Below, piece after piece: positions 20,850 through 30,595 of a stretch of 33,061 bases of DNA. Made by a program: the position numbers and the translations under genes. Each line of letters opens with the position of its first letter. Position 1 is the stretch's first letter. The notes beneath the pieces were generated by a model, which did no database searches, was not told where the DNA came from, and saw nothing but the letters and a program-made list of their open reading frames with translations. Source of the DNA: Entophlyctis helioformis (taxonomy: Eukaryota; Chytridiomycota; Chytridiomycetes; Chytridiales; Chytriomycetaceae); contig JAHLKH010000242.1 in the NCBI GenBank assembly GCA_025526915.1, forward strand, positions 1 through 33,061. Reading direction: 5' to 3'.

Positions 20850-21862
20850 ATGTCAGCGCCATCGATTCACCCGCAGTTCCGCTCAAAGGCAGTCTGCGTC
20901 CTCAACTGCCGACACTGCTCGACCGTCATCTGCAATCGCGGCATGAAGGCCATCCTGCTCGGCGACACACGGGTACGGTTGCCTTCTCCGTTGCTGTTTT
21001 TTGGCCTTTGTCTGCTTTGCTGCGATTGGCTGGCTGCGTGTCGCGTTGGGTTGGGTTTGGTGTGGCGTGACACGCGCTGCTTATAGAGGCTAACAATGGC
21101 GTACGTTCTGCGCGGCTGGCCGGCCGGCTTTTGCCAAACGGCACGCAACACTCGTCGGCACCTCAAACACGAATCAATACACGGCATGGCTTTGCAGGTG
21201 GAGCTCTTCTCGACCGATGTGCCTCCGTTCTGGTAAATCGCTTGCATCGCTTCTTTTTTGCCTCGCCTGTCGCTTGTCGCCTGTCGCGCCGCGTTGTCTG
21301 GCTCTGCCTCGACTTTGTGTCGCGTCTCGTGATGCCTGGCCGTTTGATTCACGAGCCGATTCATTTTACTGACACGGCAGTATGTGCGATCCCTGGCCAC
21401 TGCATCAGCGTCCAGCTCGTTGAAAAGGACTACATGACACGCAACTGCCGATGCAGAATACGAGACGTGGCATGTCTGGGATGGTACGCTGGGCTTGCCT
21501 CTCCTGCGTGACTTTGCTGAATTCAGCGCGAGGTTTGACACGCTCGTCTGTAACTGTGTGCGCAAATTCAGCGGCAATGTGATTGGATACCATGTCACCC
21601 AGCCGTGCGAGCGGTGTCTGGACTCTTGCAACAATGGCCACTTTTGGATGTTCCTGTCGGATGGTGTGTCTGCCAAGGAGCGCATGGATGTCACAGGTTT
21701 GTTTGCCTGCCTGCCTGCCGGCCTGCCTGCGATCGCAATGCAACGACAATGTGCTGACACGGTTCAAAAGGAACACGCCAGCTGCTGTGGGCACATCTTT
21801 CACGAGACACGCAGGCAGAGCCGCCGTCGGTTGACACAAAGTACGAGCTTCTGTGTAGATGA
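20850..21862 (+). CDS. FAM72 family zinc-binding protein
   Basis: Five exons: 20850-20972, 21198-21232, 21409-21483, 21572-21696 and 21771-21862 (introns 225, 176, 88 and 74 bp). The spliced product is 149 aa, the same length as human FAM72A as I recall it. Family motifs in order: CVLNCRHCSTVICNRGMKA, VELFSTDVPP, RNCRCRIRDVACLGC, GNVIGYHVTQPCERCL, SCNNGHFWMF, and a C-terminal GTRQLLWAHL that matches the family's GxxxLLW. Eleven or more Cys in CxxC-type pairs suggest structural zinc. Two junctions create a Cys codon as TG/C. Human FAM72A binds the nuclear uracil-DNA glycosylase UNG2 and lowers its level, so a role in base-excision repair control is possible but unproven in fungi. Confidence 0.92.
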
Positions 21863-22277
21863 GCGATAGAATGGGCTGTGAATTGTAGCAAACGATTACC
21901 CTACTTCCCGGGCCGGAGCGGTCTTGAGTCTGATCTGGAGACGATGATGACGGGCTTCAGACAAGGAGAGGCGAGGTGGGACAAACTGGCGGGATCGAGA
22001 CTGGCGTGCTGGGGGGTGCGGGCGTCGTTTGCAGTGGGAGGGATTGAAGGGGCAGGATATCTGAATGAACGGGCGCAGAGCCAATTGTAACCCACTTTAG
22101 CTGGTGTGGCACTTTTATCTGGATCCGCCAATCTGGATCAGCGCGACGTGACGTGTCGAGACGGAACGTATCAAGACGAGATCCAGCGGTGGCAGCGGAT
22201 GCTTTCAGGTTTGCCCTTGAACGCAGAAGCCCGCTCGCATTGGCAGACGCTGTGCATCACGCCACGCCACGCCGTCA
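21863..22277. other. Intergenic region between FAM72 and an orphan gene
   Basis: This 415-bp stretch holds the FAM72 3' end and the presumed promoter of the next gene. One short frame (21878-22090, 70 codons) is open but has no recognisable similarity and I do not call it. A GACGTGACGTG direct repeat sits at about 22145-22155. Confidence 0.5.
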
Positions 22278-24506
22278 ATGTCTGCAGCGTGCGACTCTGG
22301 GCAGCCCGACCTCGCAGCAGGTGCCAATGGTGCGGCACAGGCAGCCGAAGCAGCATTCGCGCCGGCCAAGGACGACAGAGCCGACAGCAGCGACACGGAC
22401 GACGACGAGAAGACAGTGCGGGCAGGGCAGGCGCGGGCAGGGCAGGCGCGGGCCGTGCTGCCAGCGGGCGACCAGCAGCAGGCGCAATGGTCGCAATGGT
22501 CGCATGCACGCAGCGTATCGCTGCCAACGTCAAACTCGCGGCTGCCCGTCAAGAGCCTCGGAGGCCACGGCAGCGGTACCGTCCGCAGCAGCTTTGTGCC
22601 GCTCAACGACACCGTCGCTGCAGAGGGCAGGCACCAGCGGGGCATGGCAGCCAGCGTCACCGGCTCCAGCGTCACCGCCAGTGGCAGGCGGATGCCGCTC
22701 ATGGCACATGTCGCAGCGCCGCAGACGCGCGCCACCACCGCGGCGCTCGCCGCACGCGAGACAGGCAACGCAAACCCCGCCCTCAAGTCGCGCACGAGCA
22801 CAGCCATCCCTGCACGCCCAGCCAGTCTCGCAGCGCCTCGTGCGCAAACCTGCGCTCCGTCTGATCCAGGCCCTCTGGCTCTGCAAAGCGACTGCACGCC
22901 ACGCCACACCCGCGATCGAGCTGCGGCTATGCACGAGACGGTGCATGAGACGGCGCATGAGGCGGTGCGTGAGACACTTGCACACGACCCGCTGGTCCAC
23001 AGAGACCGGCGCAGCGACAGCATGTCCAGCCTCGGCAGCCTCATGAGCACGACGAGCACCAGCACGCACTCGAGCACAACCCGCAGCACCTGCGCCAGCG
23101 CCAGCGCCAGCTCGCTGCCTGCCATTCACGAGGAGGAATGCCTCCCGACAACCGACCGGCACGCCGACTCCAGCGAGGACGACACCGACGATGCTGGCTT
23201 TGGCCGTCGCACTTGCACGACTGCTGGTCCAAGCGGCTATCCGCTCCATCTCTCTGGCACTCGAGGCCTCAGCCCCTGCCCAGAGACGTCTGGATCTAAC
23301 CGCAGCAGCTCTGCCGGCAGCGACAAGGACGGCGACTGCGATGTCTCGTCGACGCGCTCCTCGCGGTCTATTCGCAACACTGTCCTCCGCACATGGATGC
23401 CGACTCTTGCTGGCAAGAGACCGCAGCTTCCGCATATCCGCTGGCCAAACGTGGGAGGCAGTCTGTCGAGCCTCATCCACGGAGGGCAGCCGCACGTTTC
23501 TGTTGCCCACCACTCGGTACCCGCTGAGCCGTTTTACATGATACCCGACGCCACGGTGCAGGACTGCATTCGAGATGGCAGCATTAGCAGTAGCGACCGA
23601 TGTTCAGACCGATCCAGTGCTGAGCAGGACGAGACGCGCTCAGCAGCTCAAGCAGACTCAGCCACGATACCCCAGCGATCCATACGGCCTGTGCCACCAA
23701 TACCACACGCGCGGCCTCTATCGCCTATGCCGACAGCCGCATCGACATCTGCAGTAACGAATGGATCGGGGTCTGGATCAATGGCAAGATCCATGCGGTC
23801 GCTCGTGCCGTCAAGGTCGATCTCGTGGCTCAATGGTCTGCGATCAAACCACCAGACGCACGGCGTTGCCATGCCAGTGCTGCTAGACCACGCCAGTATG
23901 GTCGCCTCACCTGCCGCCTCGACATTGGCCACTCCGGCTACAAGCCGAAACACAAGCCCCACTCGCGTGTTTCGACGGCAGCGATCACCAAGCAAGTCCA
24001 GCAGCGGCAACAGCAGCAGTAGTGGTAGCTTGCCTGGCTTGCAATCTGGCCCCGGGTTTGGCGACAATGGTATCAGCAGTGCGATCTCCCAGACCAACGC
24101 GCTGAGTTTGATGTTTTTGCCCAAGTTTGGCCGTCAGTGTCCAACCCCTGGTGCTGAAGAGGCGGCTTTCGCGAGCTCAAGCATGCCGGACCATTACTTT
24201 GAGTCGAGCTCATTGGCAAGCGGTCGCCACACACGCGCAAGCAGCGATGCCGGCCAACACACGTTGAACGATCTTGCCGGAGAGCGACCCAACAAGCGCG
24301 CACCGTACTTTGGTGTCGATGGAGTGGAGGAGCTGATGCTGAGATCCACATCGCACAGCACAGTGCTTGAATGCGGCGAGCAACATCCCAACGGCGAGAA
24401 CGACGGCGACGAGTTTGTTTCATTCAACGGGACGGCGAGCGTGATGGATCTCATGATGCTGCTGCTGCTAGACTCTGTGCCGGACATGGAGACCGCTTGC
24501 CCATGA
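22278..24506 (+). CDS. Intronless Ser-rich protein of unknown function (742 aa)
   Basis: I do not recognise this protein. A single open frame runs from ATG 22278 to TGA 24504-24506. It opens MSAACDSGQPDLAAGANGAA with an acidic DDEKTV stretch, an AGQAR repeat, and then long Ser/Thr/Arg-rich sequence typical of disordered, phosphorylated proteins (SMSSLGSLMSTTSTSTHSS). Possible ordered islands are RNTVLRTWMPTLAG with LPHIRWPNVGGSL (about 375-400), AEPFYMIPDATVQDCI (about 415), ISWLNGLRSN (about 520), and the C-terminal PYFGVDGVEELMLRSTS and ASVMDLMMLLLLDSV. No catalytic motif or signal peptide is seen. It starts 415 bp after FAM72 and ends 92 bp before the helicase ATG. Confidence 0.65.
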   Translation: MSAACDSGQPDLAAGANGAAQAAEAAFAPAKDDRADSSDTDDDEKTVRAGQARAGQARAVLPAGDQQQAQWSQWSHARSVSLPTSNSRLPVKSLGGHGSGTVRSSFVPLNDTVAAEGRHQRGMAASVTGSSVTASGRRMPLMAHVAAPQTRATTAALAARETGNANPALKSRTSTAIPARPASLAAPRAQTCAPSDPGPLALQSDCTPRHTRDRAAAMHETVHETAHEAVRETLAHDPLVHRDRRSDSMSSLGSLMSTTSTSTHSSTTRSTCASASASSLPAIHEEECLPTTDRHADSSEDDTDDAGFGRRTCTTAGPSGYPLHLSGTRGLSPCPETSGSNRSSSAGSDKDGDCDVSSTRSSRSIRNTVLRTWMPTLAGKRPQLPHIRWPNVGGSLSSLIHGGQPHVSVAHHSVPAEPFYMIPDATVQDCIRDGSISSSDRCSDRSSAEQDETRSAAQADSATIPQRSIRPVPPIPHARPLSPMPTAASTSAVTNGSGSGSMARSMRSLVPSRSISWLNGLRSNHQTHGVAMPVLLDHASMVASPAASTLATPATSRNTSPTRVFRRQRSPSKSSSGNSSSSGSLPGLQSGPGFGDNGISSAISQTNALSLMFLPKFGRQCPTPGAEEAAFASSSMPDHYFESSSLASGRHTRASSDAGQHTLNDLAGERPNKRAPYFGVDGVEELMLRSTSHSTVLECGEQHPNGENDGDEFVSFNGTASVMDLMMLLLLDSVPDMETACP

Positions 24507-24598
24507 GACCCTGCGACCTTTGCTTGCCCGTTCAGTCGTCATCCAGACGACCTCCATGATGACCATAAACGTGCAGTTTGCCTTTGAGAATCTGAGCG

Positions 24599-27351
24599 AT
24601 GATCCGTCCTTGTCAGCCTCGCAGTCTGTTTGGCACAGCATGGCTGCTGCAGCGGCGGCGCACACGGCAGTCCTGGCTGCACACACACACAGACCCACAC
24701 GCATATCCACATCCACACCTCCGGCCATACCAGGCATTGTGCATCGAGGAGTCTCTGCAGGCTTTCCAGAACGGCACTCGGCGGCTTGCAGTGTCAATGC
24801 CCGTCGGTTCGGGCAAGACGGTAAGCGCTCCTGCCACTCCAGGGGGCCATCCAGCATGCTCAGCCACTGACGCATACTCTCACCCTCACGCACCTGCTCT
24901 CTGTCTGCGTGGCTGCCTAACAGGTCATCTTTGCACACCTCATCCCACGCATCCAGGGACGCATTCCGACGGCAACCAAGACGCTGGTGCTCGCTCATCG
25001 AGAGGAGCTTATCAACCAAGCGTACAGGCAGATCGAGCGCTTCTCTCCATCGCTGGTGGGTGCCTGCTGGCTGTCGGATGCTGGATGCACTGACGACTGA
25101 CTGTTGTCTGCCACCTGCAGAGGATCGATGTGGATCGAGCAACAATCAAGCCGGACATGAGCGCAGACGTCATTGTTGCAAGGTGGCCCGCGATCGTGCT
25201 TTGAGGATAGCGTTGGTGGGATGTGCACCGACTGACACGCACAGACGCAGTGTGCCTACTCTCGGCCGTGCCAATAGTGCCAGGCTGGATCGGTACGATC
25301 CGACAAAGTTCAAGTGTATCATTATTGGTGAGGCCAGGATATCCCGATAATGCCCCCAAGCAACGCAGCGACTGACTTGCATGCACAGACGAAGTGAGCG
25401 CGCACATGCAAGCAGAGATCAACCAAGAGAGAATGCCGACTAATGTTTGTCGAACAGGCACATCACGCCGCCTCCGAGTCATACCAACGCATTCTGGAGT
25501 ACATGACCGCGTACCAGGACGACTCGCACATGCTTGTATGGGGGTGCTCGGCCACGCTTCGTCGCCATGACGGACTGAGTCTCAGTCCCACGTTCGAAAC
25601 CGTTGTGTTCCATAAACCCATCACGGAGATGATTTCCAGTGGATGGCAAGTGGCTGTTGTCGGTGCAAATGCGATGCGTGGGACTCGGCTGACACGGTCG
25701 GCAGGCTTTGCGATGTGCGCATGCAGAAGGTATCAACGCAGACGTCACTCGCTGGGCTGCAAACATCGGCGTCATCAGGCGATTTTGCAACATCCAGCCT
25801 CTCCGAGCGGGTCAACAACCAACAACGCAACAACACGATCGTGCAAGTGTATCTCGACTCTGCCAGTACGTCTGGGCTACTTGGGGTTGCGTGAATACAA
25901 GAGTACTTATACAGGTGCAGTCCCGCAGGGGCGCAAGAGCACGCTGGTGTTTGCGGTGGACATTGCGCATATAAATGCCCTCGTGGACGCGTTCGCCAGA
26001 CACGGCGTCCTGGTCAAAGGCGTGCACGGTAAATCCAGCGAGCAAGAGCGGAAATGGGCATTGCAAGAGTTTAGCGAGGGTCGCTTGCCTGTGCTGGTCA
26101 ACTGCGGTAAAGACCAAGGAGTACTGCGTGACTTGACCATTCAGAGCTACCTGCTAACGGCGCTGGCGCTGGCAGGCGTCATGTCCGAGGGTGTGGATGT
26201 TCCGCGTATTGACTGCATCATGATGGCGCGACCCACAAAGTCTGCTGTGCTGCTGCAGCAGATGCTCGGTCGCGGCATGCGCAAGTTTGAAGGTGGGCTT
26301 GCACAGCATTGTGTATGCAGACACTCACGAAACTTACGCAACGACCAGGCAAAGAGTTTTGCCTGGTGCTCGACTTTGTTGATACGTTGGAAAGCCAAAA
26401 GTCGAGACTCGCGACGGTGCCAACACTGCTTGGTCTGCAGCCGACCTTTGACATGAAGGGTCAGATTGCCAGTCACATCGTCTTTGGCATCGTCTCTGTC
26501 TGACTTACAGGACTCGTCAATGGACAGGCGCATCGGTCAAGGATCTGTGCGACAAACTGGAGGGCTTGTCGCCAGACGAGATTGCAATGGCAGAGAGTCC
26601 GGCTGATCTGGACACCTCGTCATTGGCGTATCGCATCACGCCGTTCCTGAGCCCGTTCTCGCCAGAACAGATGGAGAGCGACTCGTCGTTTATCGGATCA
26701 ACGTCCAGGTTTGCGTGGGTCCGTGTCGGCGACGCCAAGTGGGCGATCCAGCTGCAAAACAGGAGCTATATCGTGATTGAAAAGGACGATGGTAGGCGAT
26801 GCAATGGCTGCTCTCCCGCTTGATCCTTGGGTTGCTAAACTATTCGCGTTGCACCAGACGACGGCAACTACAAGGTGCGACGGATGCAACTGATCCAGAC
26901 AGCCGGAGGGTTCATCAGACGCAACTCGCCCGTCAAGCTTCCACTCACGGACGTCAAGCACAGCCAAGGCGAGATGAGCAAGCGCGACTCGACCGTGAAC
27001 ACCAAGTCCGAGATGGTGCTTGAAAGCGACATGCTGCAGCATGCCTTGCAAGCAGCCGAGACGTACATTACCAAAACGTATGGCGGCTACCATACGACGA
27101 GTTATCTGCTGAGAAACGCACCCTGGCGATCAAGTCCGGCAACCAAAAAGCAGCTGGAGCTGCTCGTCAAGTCCAACCTGCATGTTTCCGACCACCGAAA
27201 GACAAAGGGTGTTGTGTCGGACATGCTTCTCACGAAATTCTTGGGAGCGACTGGCGCTGCACGGAAGGCAGCCGCTGAGTTTGAGCGCAAGTTCAAGGCT
27301 GCAGACAAGAGGTCTGTGCACTTTGCTTCACAGTTCCCAACAACACAATGA
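24599..27351 (+). CDS. Irc3-type DEAH-box superfamily 2 helicase, probably mitochondrial
   Basis: Twelve exons: 24599-24820, 24924-25055, 25121-25182, 25251-25327, 25389-25393, 25458-25645, 25705-25865, 25915-26106, 26176-26292, 26349-26459, 26528-26791 and 26858-27351. All phases agree and the product is 674 aa, close to yeast Irc3. The start MIRPCQPRSLFGTAWLLQRR is Arg-rich without acidic residues, like a mitochondrial presequence. Motifs: LRPYQALCIEES (Q-like), MPVGSGKT (I), LVLAHREELI (Ia), IIIDEAHH (II), WGCSAT (III), KSTLVFAVDIAH (IV), VMSEGVDVPRID (V) and QQMLGRGMRKF (VI). Irc3 unwinds branched DNA and maintains mitochondrial DNA in yeast. Motif II is built from a 5-nt exon, intron 6 is GC-AG, and the stop overlaps the next gene's ATG. 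Confidence 0.92.
25389..25393 (+). other. Predicted 5-nt microexon (ACGAA) of the helicase
   Basis: The bases sit between tgcacag and gtgagc, both strong splice sites. With the last G of exon 4 they give GAC GAA (Asp-Glu), and exon 6 starts GCA CAT (Ala-His), completing DEAH. Flanking introns are 61 and 64 bp. Confidence 0.8.
25646..25704 (+). other. GC-AG intron in the helicase gene
   Basis: A 59-bp intron with donor TG/GCAAGT and acceptor cggcag. No GT donor gives the right phase to join ITEMISSGW to LCDVRMQKVS, which matches Irc3 proteins. Confidence 0.75.
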
Positions 27352-28628
27352 AGGTCGACGGCAAGGTTGCGATTATCACTGGTGCGTTCTCGAGTGCCAC
27401 TGCAACGGCTGCCGATGCTGGGCCGTGTATCATGCCTGACGCTGGAGTATCTGCACACACACTCGCTCGTAGGCGCATCGTCTGGCTTTGGAAAGGCGCT
27501 CGCTGAGCGTCTGGTCGGCCTCGGGTATGTTGCCCCGTACTGAATCTCCGCCCGCCTCGACTTGAGGTGCTGCGGACCTGGCTGGCAGACTGACTGGCAA
27601 ACTGACTGACTGACTGGCTGACTGACTGGCTGGCGCTTGCACTGCAGAGCCAAGGTCGTGCTCGGCGACGTCACCGTGGCGGCTGGAAACGCCCTCGCCA
27701 ACGACCTGAACCGCACGTGAGTCAACTCTTGTCTCTGCGCCTTCGTGCTGTTGGCGCTGCTCAACCACCATTCCTCCGTGCATGTGACCGCGTCGATCTG
27801 ATCTGGCTCTGCCGCATTGTGTGTTGTTCAGCCGCGCGGGCTCGGCCGTCTTTGTCAAGTGCGATGTCACCAAGAAGGCCGACCTGCAGGCGCTCTTTGA
27901 CGCTGCCAAGTCCAAGTTTGGCCAGATCAACGCAAGTCTGCTTGTTCCCTGCTTGCACACGCTGCCGTACACTCGGCAACTGACGCTCTGTCTTCATGTC
28001 CGACTTCCAGATCATGGTCAACAACGCCGGCATTGCCGAGCGTGCTGCCTACGAAAAGGACTTGACTGATGCTTGGACGCTTGTGCTCGACATTGACCTG
28101 ACGGCCGTGATCCTCGGCACGCGCTTGGCCATGACCGAGATGGTCAAGCAGGGCAAAGGTGGCGTGATTATCAACACTGCCTCGCTCGCTGGCCTCTACC
28201 CGCAGCCTCTGCAGCCCGTCTACGCCGCTGCAAAGGGTGGCGTGAGTTTCGCTGTGCCTTCTCGCCTTGTCTCTGGCCAGCCTCAATCACACACGTCTGA
28301 CGTTGATGCTGCCCTACAGGTTGTCATGTTTACTCGGTCGATGGGATATGCTGCCGACAAGCACAAGATCCACGTCAATGCCATCTGCCCATCCTTCTCC
28401 AAGACAGGCATCCTCGACACGGGCAAGGACATGGCCAGCTCCAACGACCTCGTCTCGAGCATTGACATGAGCCAACTGGTTCCCGTTCCGACGGTCATTG
28501 ACGCCTTTGTCATGGCAATCGAGGACGAGAGTCTCAAGGGCGACCTGCTTCGGGTGACGCCGCAGTACGGCATTGACATTGTTGGACGTGGGCGTGGCAA
28601 GGGCAAGAAGCCTGCTGCTAAGCTTTAG
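27348..28628 (+). CDS. Short-chain dehydrogenase/reductase (classical SDR)
   Basis: Six exons: 27348-27381, 27473-27524, 27648-27716, 27832-27931, 28011-28241 and 28320-28628. The product is 264 aa with matching phases. The start MKVDGKVAIITGASSGFG is typical for the family and fixes the ATG. Motifs: TGASSGFG (dinucleotide-binding glycine motif), an Asp after beta-2 (VVLGDVT) pointing to NAD rather than NADP, VNNAGI, catalytic Ser in INTASLAGLYP, and Tyr-x-x-x-Lys in YAAAKGG. It resembles 15-hydroxyprostaglandin dehydrogenase-like SDRs acting on alcohols; the substrate is not predictable. The end GRGRGKGKKPAAKL is basic and ends in a weak PTS1-like AKL, so a peroxisomal location is possible. 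Intron 4 (27932-28010) is GC-AG. The ATG overlaps the upstream helicase stop. Confidence 0.93.
27585..27632. repeat. (GACT)n repeat in SDR intron 2
   Basis: Imperfect GACTGACT/GGCTGACT tetranucleotide tract inside intron 2 (27525-27647) of the SDR gene. Confidence 0.85.
27932..28010 (+). other. GC-AG intron in the SDR gene
   Basis: A 79-bp intron with donor AAC/GCAAGT and acceptor ttccag, phase 0. It joins KFGQIN to IMVNNAGI exactly as expected for the family. The nearest GT (two bases into the donor consensus) gives the wrong phase. Confidence 0.75.
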
Positions 28629-28659
28629 TTTGGCTGACTGTCTGCTTGTGAATGAAGTC

Positions 28660-29330
28660 GCGTTGCGCCAGATAGTGCTGTAAGGCCATCGTTGTGGTCT
28701 GGCGGTCGTGGTGCACAGGGGGTCTTGTTGCGAGAGTCGTACTTGGACAGCAGGTCCTTGAGCGTGCGGATGGTGCGTTTGGACTGGCCGTCGGTCTCCT
28801 GATGGCGGGCCGTTGCCATGACGTGCTCAATGTCCAGCGCCGCACAGAGCGCCGTCCAGAAGGCAGACAGGAAGCGAGCGTCGCGGTCCGACACGATAGA
28901 CGACGGCAGGCCGTGGCCAGCGAGCACCCATCGGTTGAGGAACAGCGCGGCAAGATCCTCGGCAGTCGCATCACGTCGCGTCGGCACGCACTTGACAAGC
29001 TTTGTCAGACGATCGACAACAACAAACACAGCGTCGTTGCCCTCGCCCGACACGGGCATGAATGCAATGTCGCATGCCACAGACTTGAAGCGGTCGGCAG
29101 GGATGGGCAGCGGGTGCAGCAGACCGGCAGGAGCCTGCGTCGACGAGTTGAACCGCTGGCAGGCGTCGCACGAGCCACAAAGCGGCCGACCGACGCAGCC
29201 ATATCCGGCCAGTTGTAGTGCGCACGCAGACTGCGAGCAGTACGAGCTTGTCCCTGGTGGCCAGCATGAGGCGAGCCGCACCACCAACGCCTGGATCTGG
29301 CTCAACGTCGCGTGCCAGCCACCGCGTCCA
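28660..29330 (-). mobile_element. Degenerate Ty3/gypsy retrotransposon integrase fragment
   Basis: Reading on the minus strand, a zinc-binding region (GSPHAGHQGQARTARSL, HYNWPDM) is followed after a frameshift at about 29165-29180 by SCDACQRFN and PAGLLHPLPIPADRF. The catalytic core follows: Asp in ACDIAF, DRLTKLVKCVP, Asp in VSDRDARFLSAFW, and HQETDGQSKRTIRTL. In intact integrases the last motif has Glu (DGQTER); here it is Lys, so the DDE triad is broken. No reverse transcriptase, gag or LTR is visible. The open frame runs 29404-28625 but its outer parts are not recognisable. It lies tail to tail with the SDR gene and is a dead remnant. Confidence 0.85.
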
Positions 29331-29356
29331 TCTTGCCCAACCGCACAGCAACCGCA

Positions 29357-30272
29357 ATGTCTGCCAACAGCAGCAAGGACAGCAGCACGGACAGCGAGCC
29401 ACACCTGTCTGGCAGCAGTCTCTGGACCAGCGTGCCTGCAGATGTCCAGCCAGCGACTCTCTCGGTGTCAGCCTCCTTTGCTCTGTTTGTCAACGGCATG
29501 CTCGACAGCGACAGCCTCCTGCTCGACGACGTCGTCCGTGTGCTGTGGCGAGACGCCATCACACTCGACTGGCAGGGCGACCTGCAGCTGCTGCCAGACG
29601 CATGGCTCGGTTCTGACAGCCACGGCGACTTGCTGCTCGTCAAGACACGCTCCATGTCCCACCGTCTGCGAGCACGATTGCCAGAGCAGGACAGCGACCA
29701 GCGCTAGTTCCTTGAGAGCATCAACTGCGACTCGGCCGGCGAGTTCAACACGCTGCCCATGGACGGCTGCCTCCTCCATGTTGCCCATGTGCAACGGCTG
29801 GTGGGATCTGCCCGACTGTCAGCATGCGATTGCTCTTGGCTGGATGGCTATTGCTCATGGCAACACCGGCCTGCTGTGCCACCTTGTCAAGGAGCACGGC
29901 GTCGACCTTGAGCAGTACGACACTGTTGATGGCTATGCAGCATTGGACCAGGCGGCTTGCAGCGGCCATCTTGCAACTGACCAGATGCTGCACGAGGCAG
30001 GAAGCGCTGCCTGCACCACACATGCCATGGACCATGCTGCTGCCTGTGGGCATCTGGATGTGATCGTGTGGCTGCATGAGCACAGGACAGAAGGCTGCGC
30101 TTGGCAGGCGATGGCGAATGCTGCCAAGCATGGCCATCTCGCGGTCGTTGAGCTCCTGCATGTCAACTCTTGTGAAGGCGATGCTGACAGAGCGGCTTCG
30201 TGGGCGAGGAAGAAGGGCCACGGCCACATTGCCAGCTGGCTGCATGAGCATCCTCGCCATGGGCAGATCTGA
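29357..30272 (+). pseudogene. Broken ankyrin-repeat gene
   Basis: From ATG 29357 (MSANSSKDSSTDSEPHLSGS) the frame encodes FALFVNGMLDSDSLLLDDVV and LDWQGDLQLLPDAWLGS, an N-terminal module I associate with ankyrin-family proteins expanded in chytrids. A TAG stops it at 29705-29707, but similar sequence continues in the same frame (FLESINCDSAGEFNTLPMDG) to about 29795. It then continues in the next frame (DLPDCQHAIALGWMAIAHGN) through degenerate ankyrin units ending GHLDVIVWLHEH, GHLAVVELLHVN and GHGHIASWLHEH, with a TGA at 30270-30272. One premature stop plus an extra base (perhaps in GTGGGAT at about 29793) mean it is a pseudogene, or else carries sequence errors. The upstream half overlaps no other supported gene; the integrase remnant ends just before it. 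Confidence 0.7.
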
Positions 30273-30595
30273 CGCAGGCGGCTGACAATACACTTGCAGT
30301 GCCGATCTGCCTGCCCACTTGCCAGCCAGAAGCGCATCTGGCAGTGGCTGTCCACCAACGCTCGCGGCAGACAGCCACACAGCCCCATCAGCAACATGGG
30401 ACCATCCGACTTGTGATGCGGCATGTGTTGCCGATGACCACTGGCTTGGACACGGCGGACTGAGTTGCCTTTGAAGACAACAACCAAACGCCTGGTGAGC
30501 GGCTGAGCTGTGTGGCATCTGGCGTCTGCAGGTTGCTGACGGTGGACTGGAGCAAGCCTTCACCAAGAGACCAAGAGATAGAACCAAGGACAACC
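30273..30595. other. Intergenic region before the pseudokinase gene
   Basis: About 320 bp with no supported gene. It must hold the promoter of the downstream gene. The sequence is Cys/Gly-codon-like and may include more decayed ankyrin-type DNA, but nothing is recognisable. Confidence 0.5.

Noticed and set aside
21878..22090. 70-codon plus-strand frame after FAM72
   Set aside because: No similarity, no splice link to either neighbour, and short enough to occur by chance.
22530..23513. 327-codon minus-strand open frame
   Set aside because: Shadow of the 742-codon orphan; repeated Arg/Ala/Cys composition and no motif.
28629..30595. Search for LTRs flanking the integrase remnant
   Set aside because: I could not see a direct repeat with TG..CA ends around the fragment, so no complete element is claimed.
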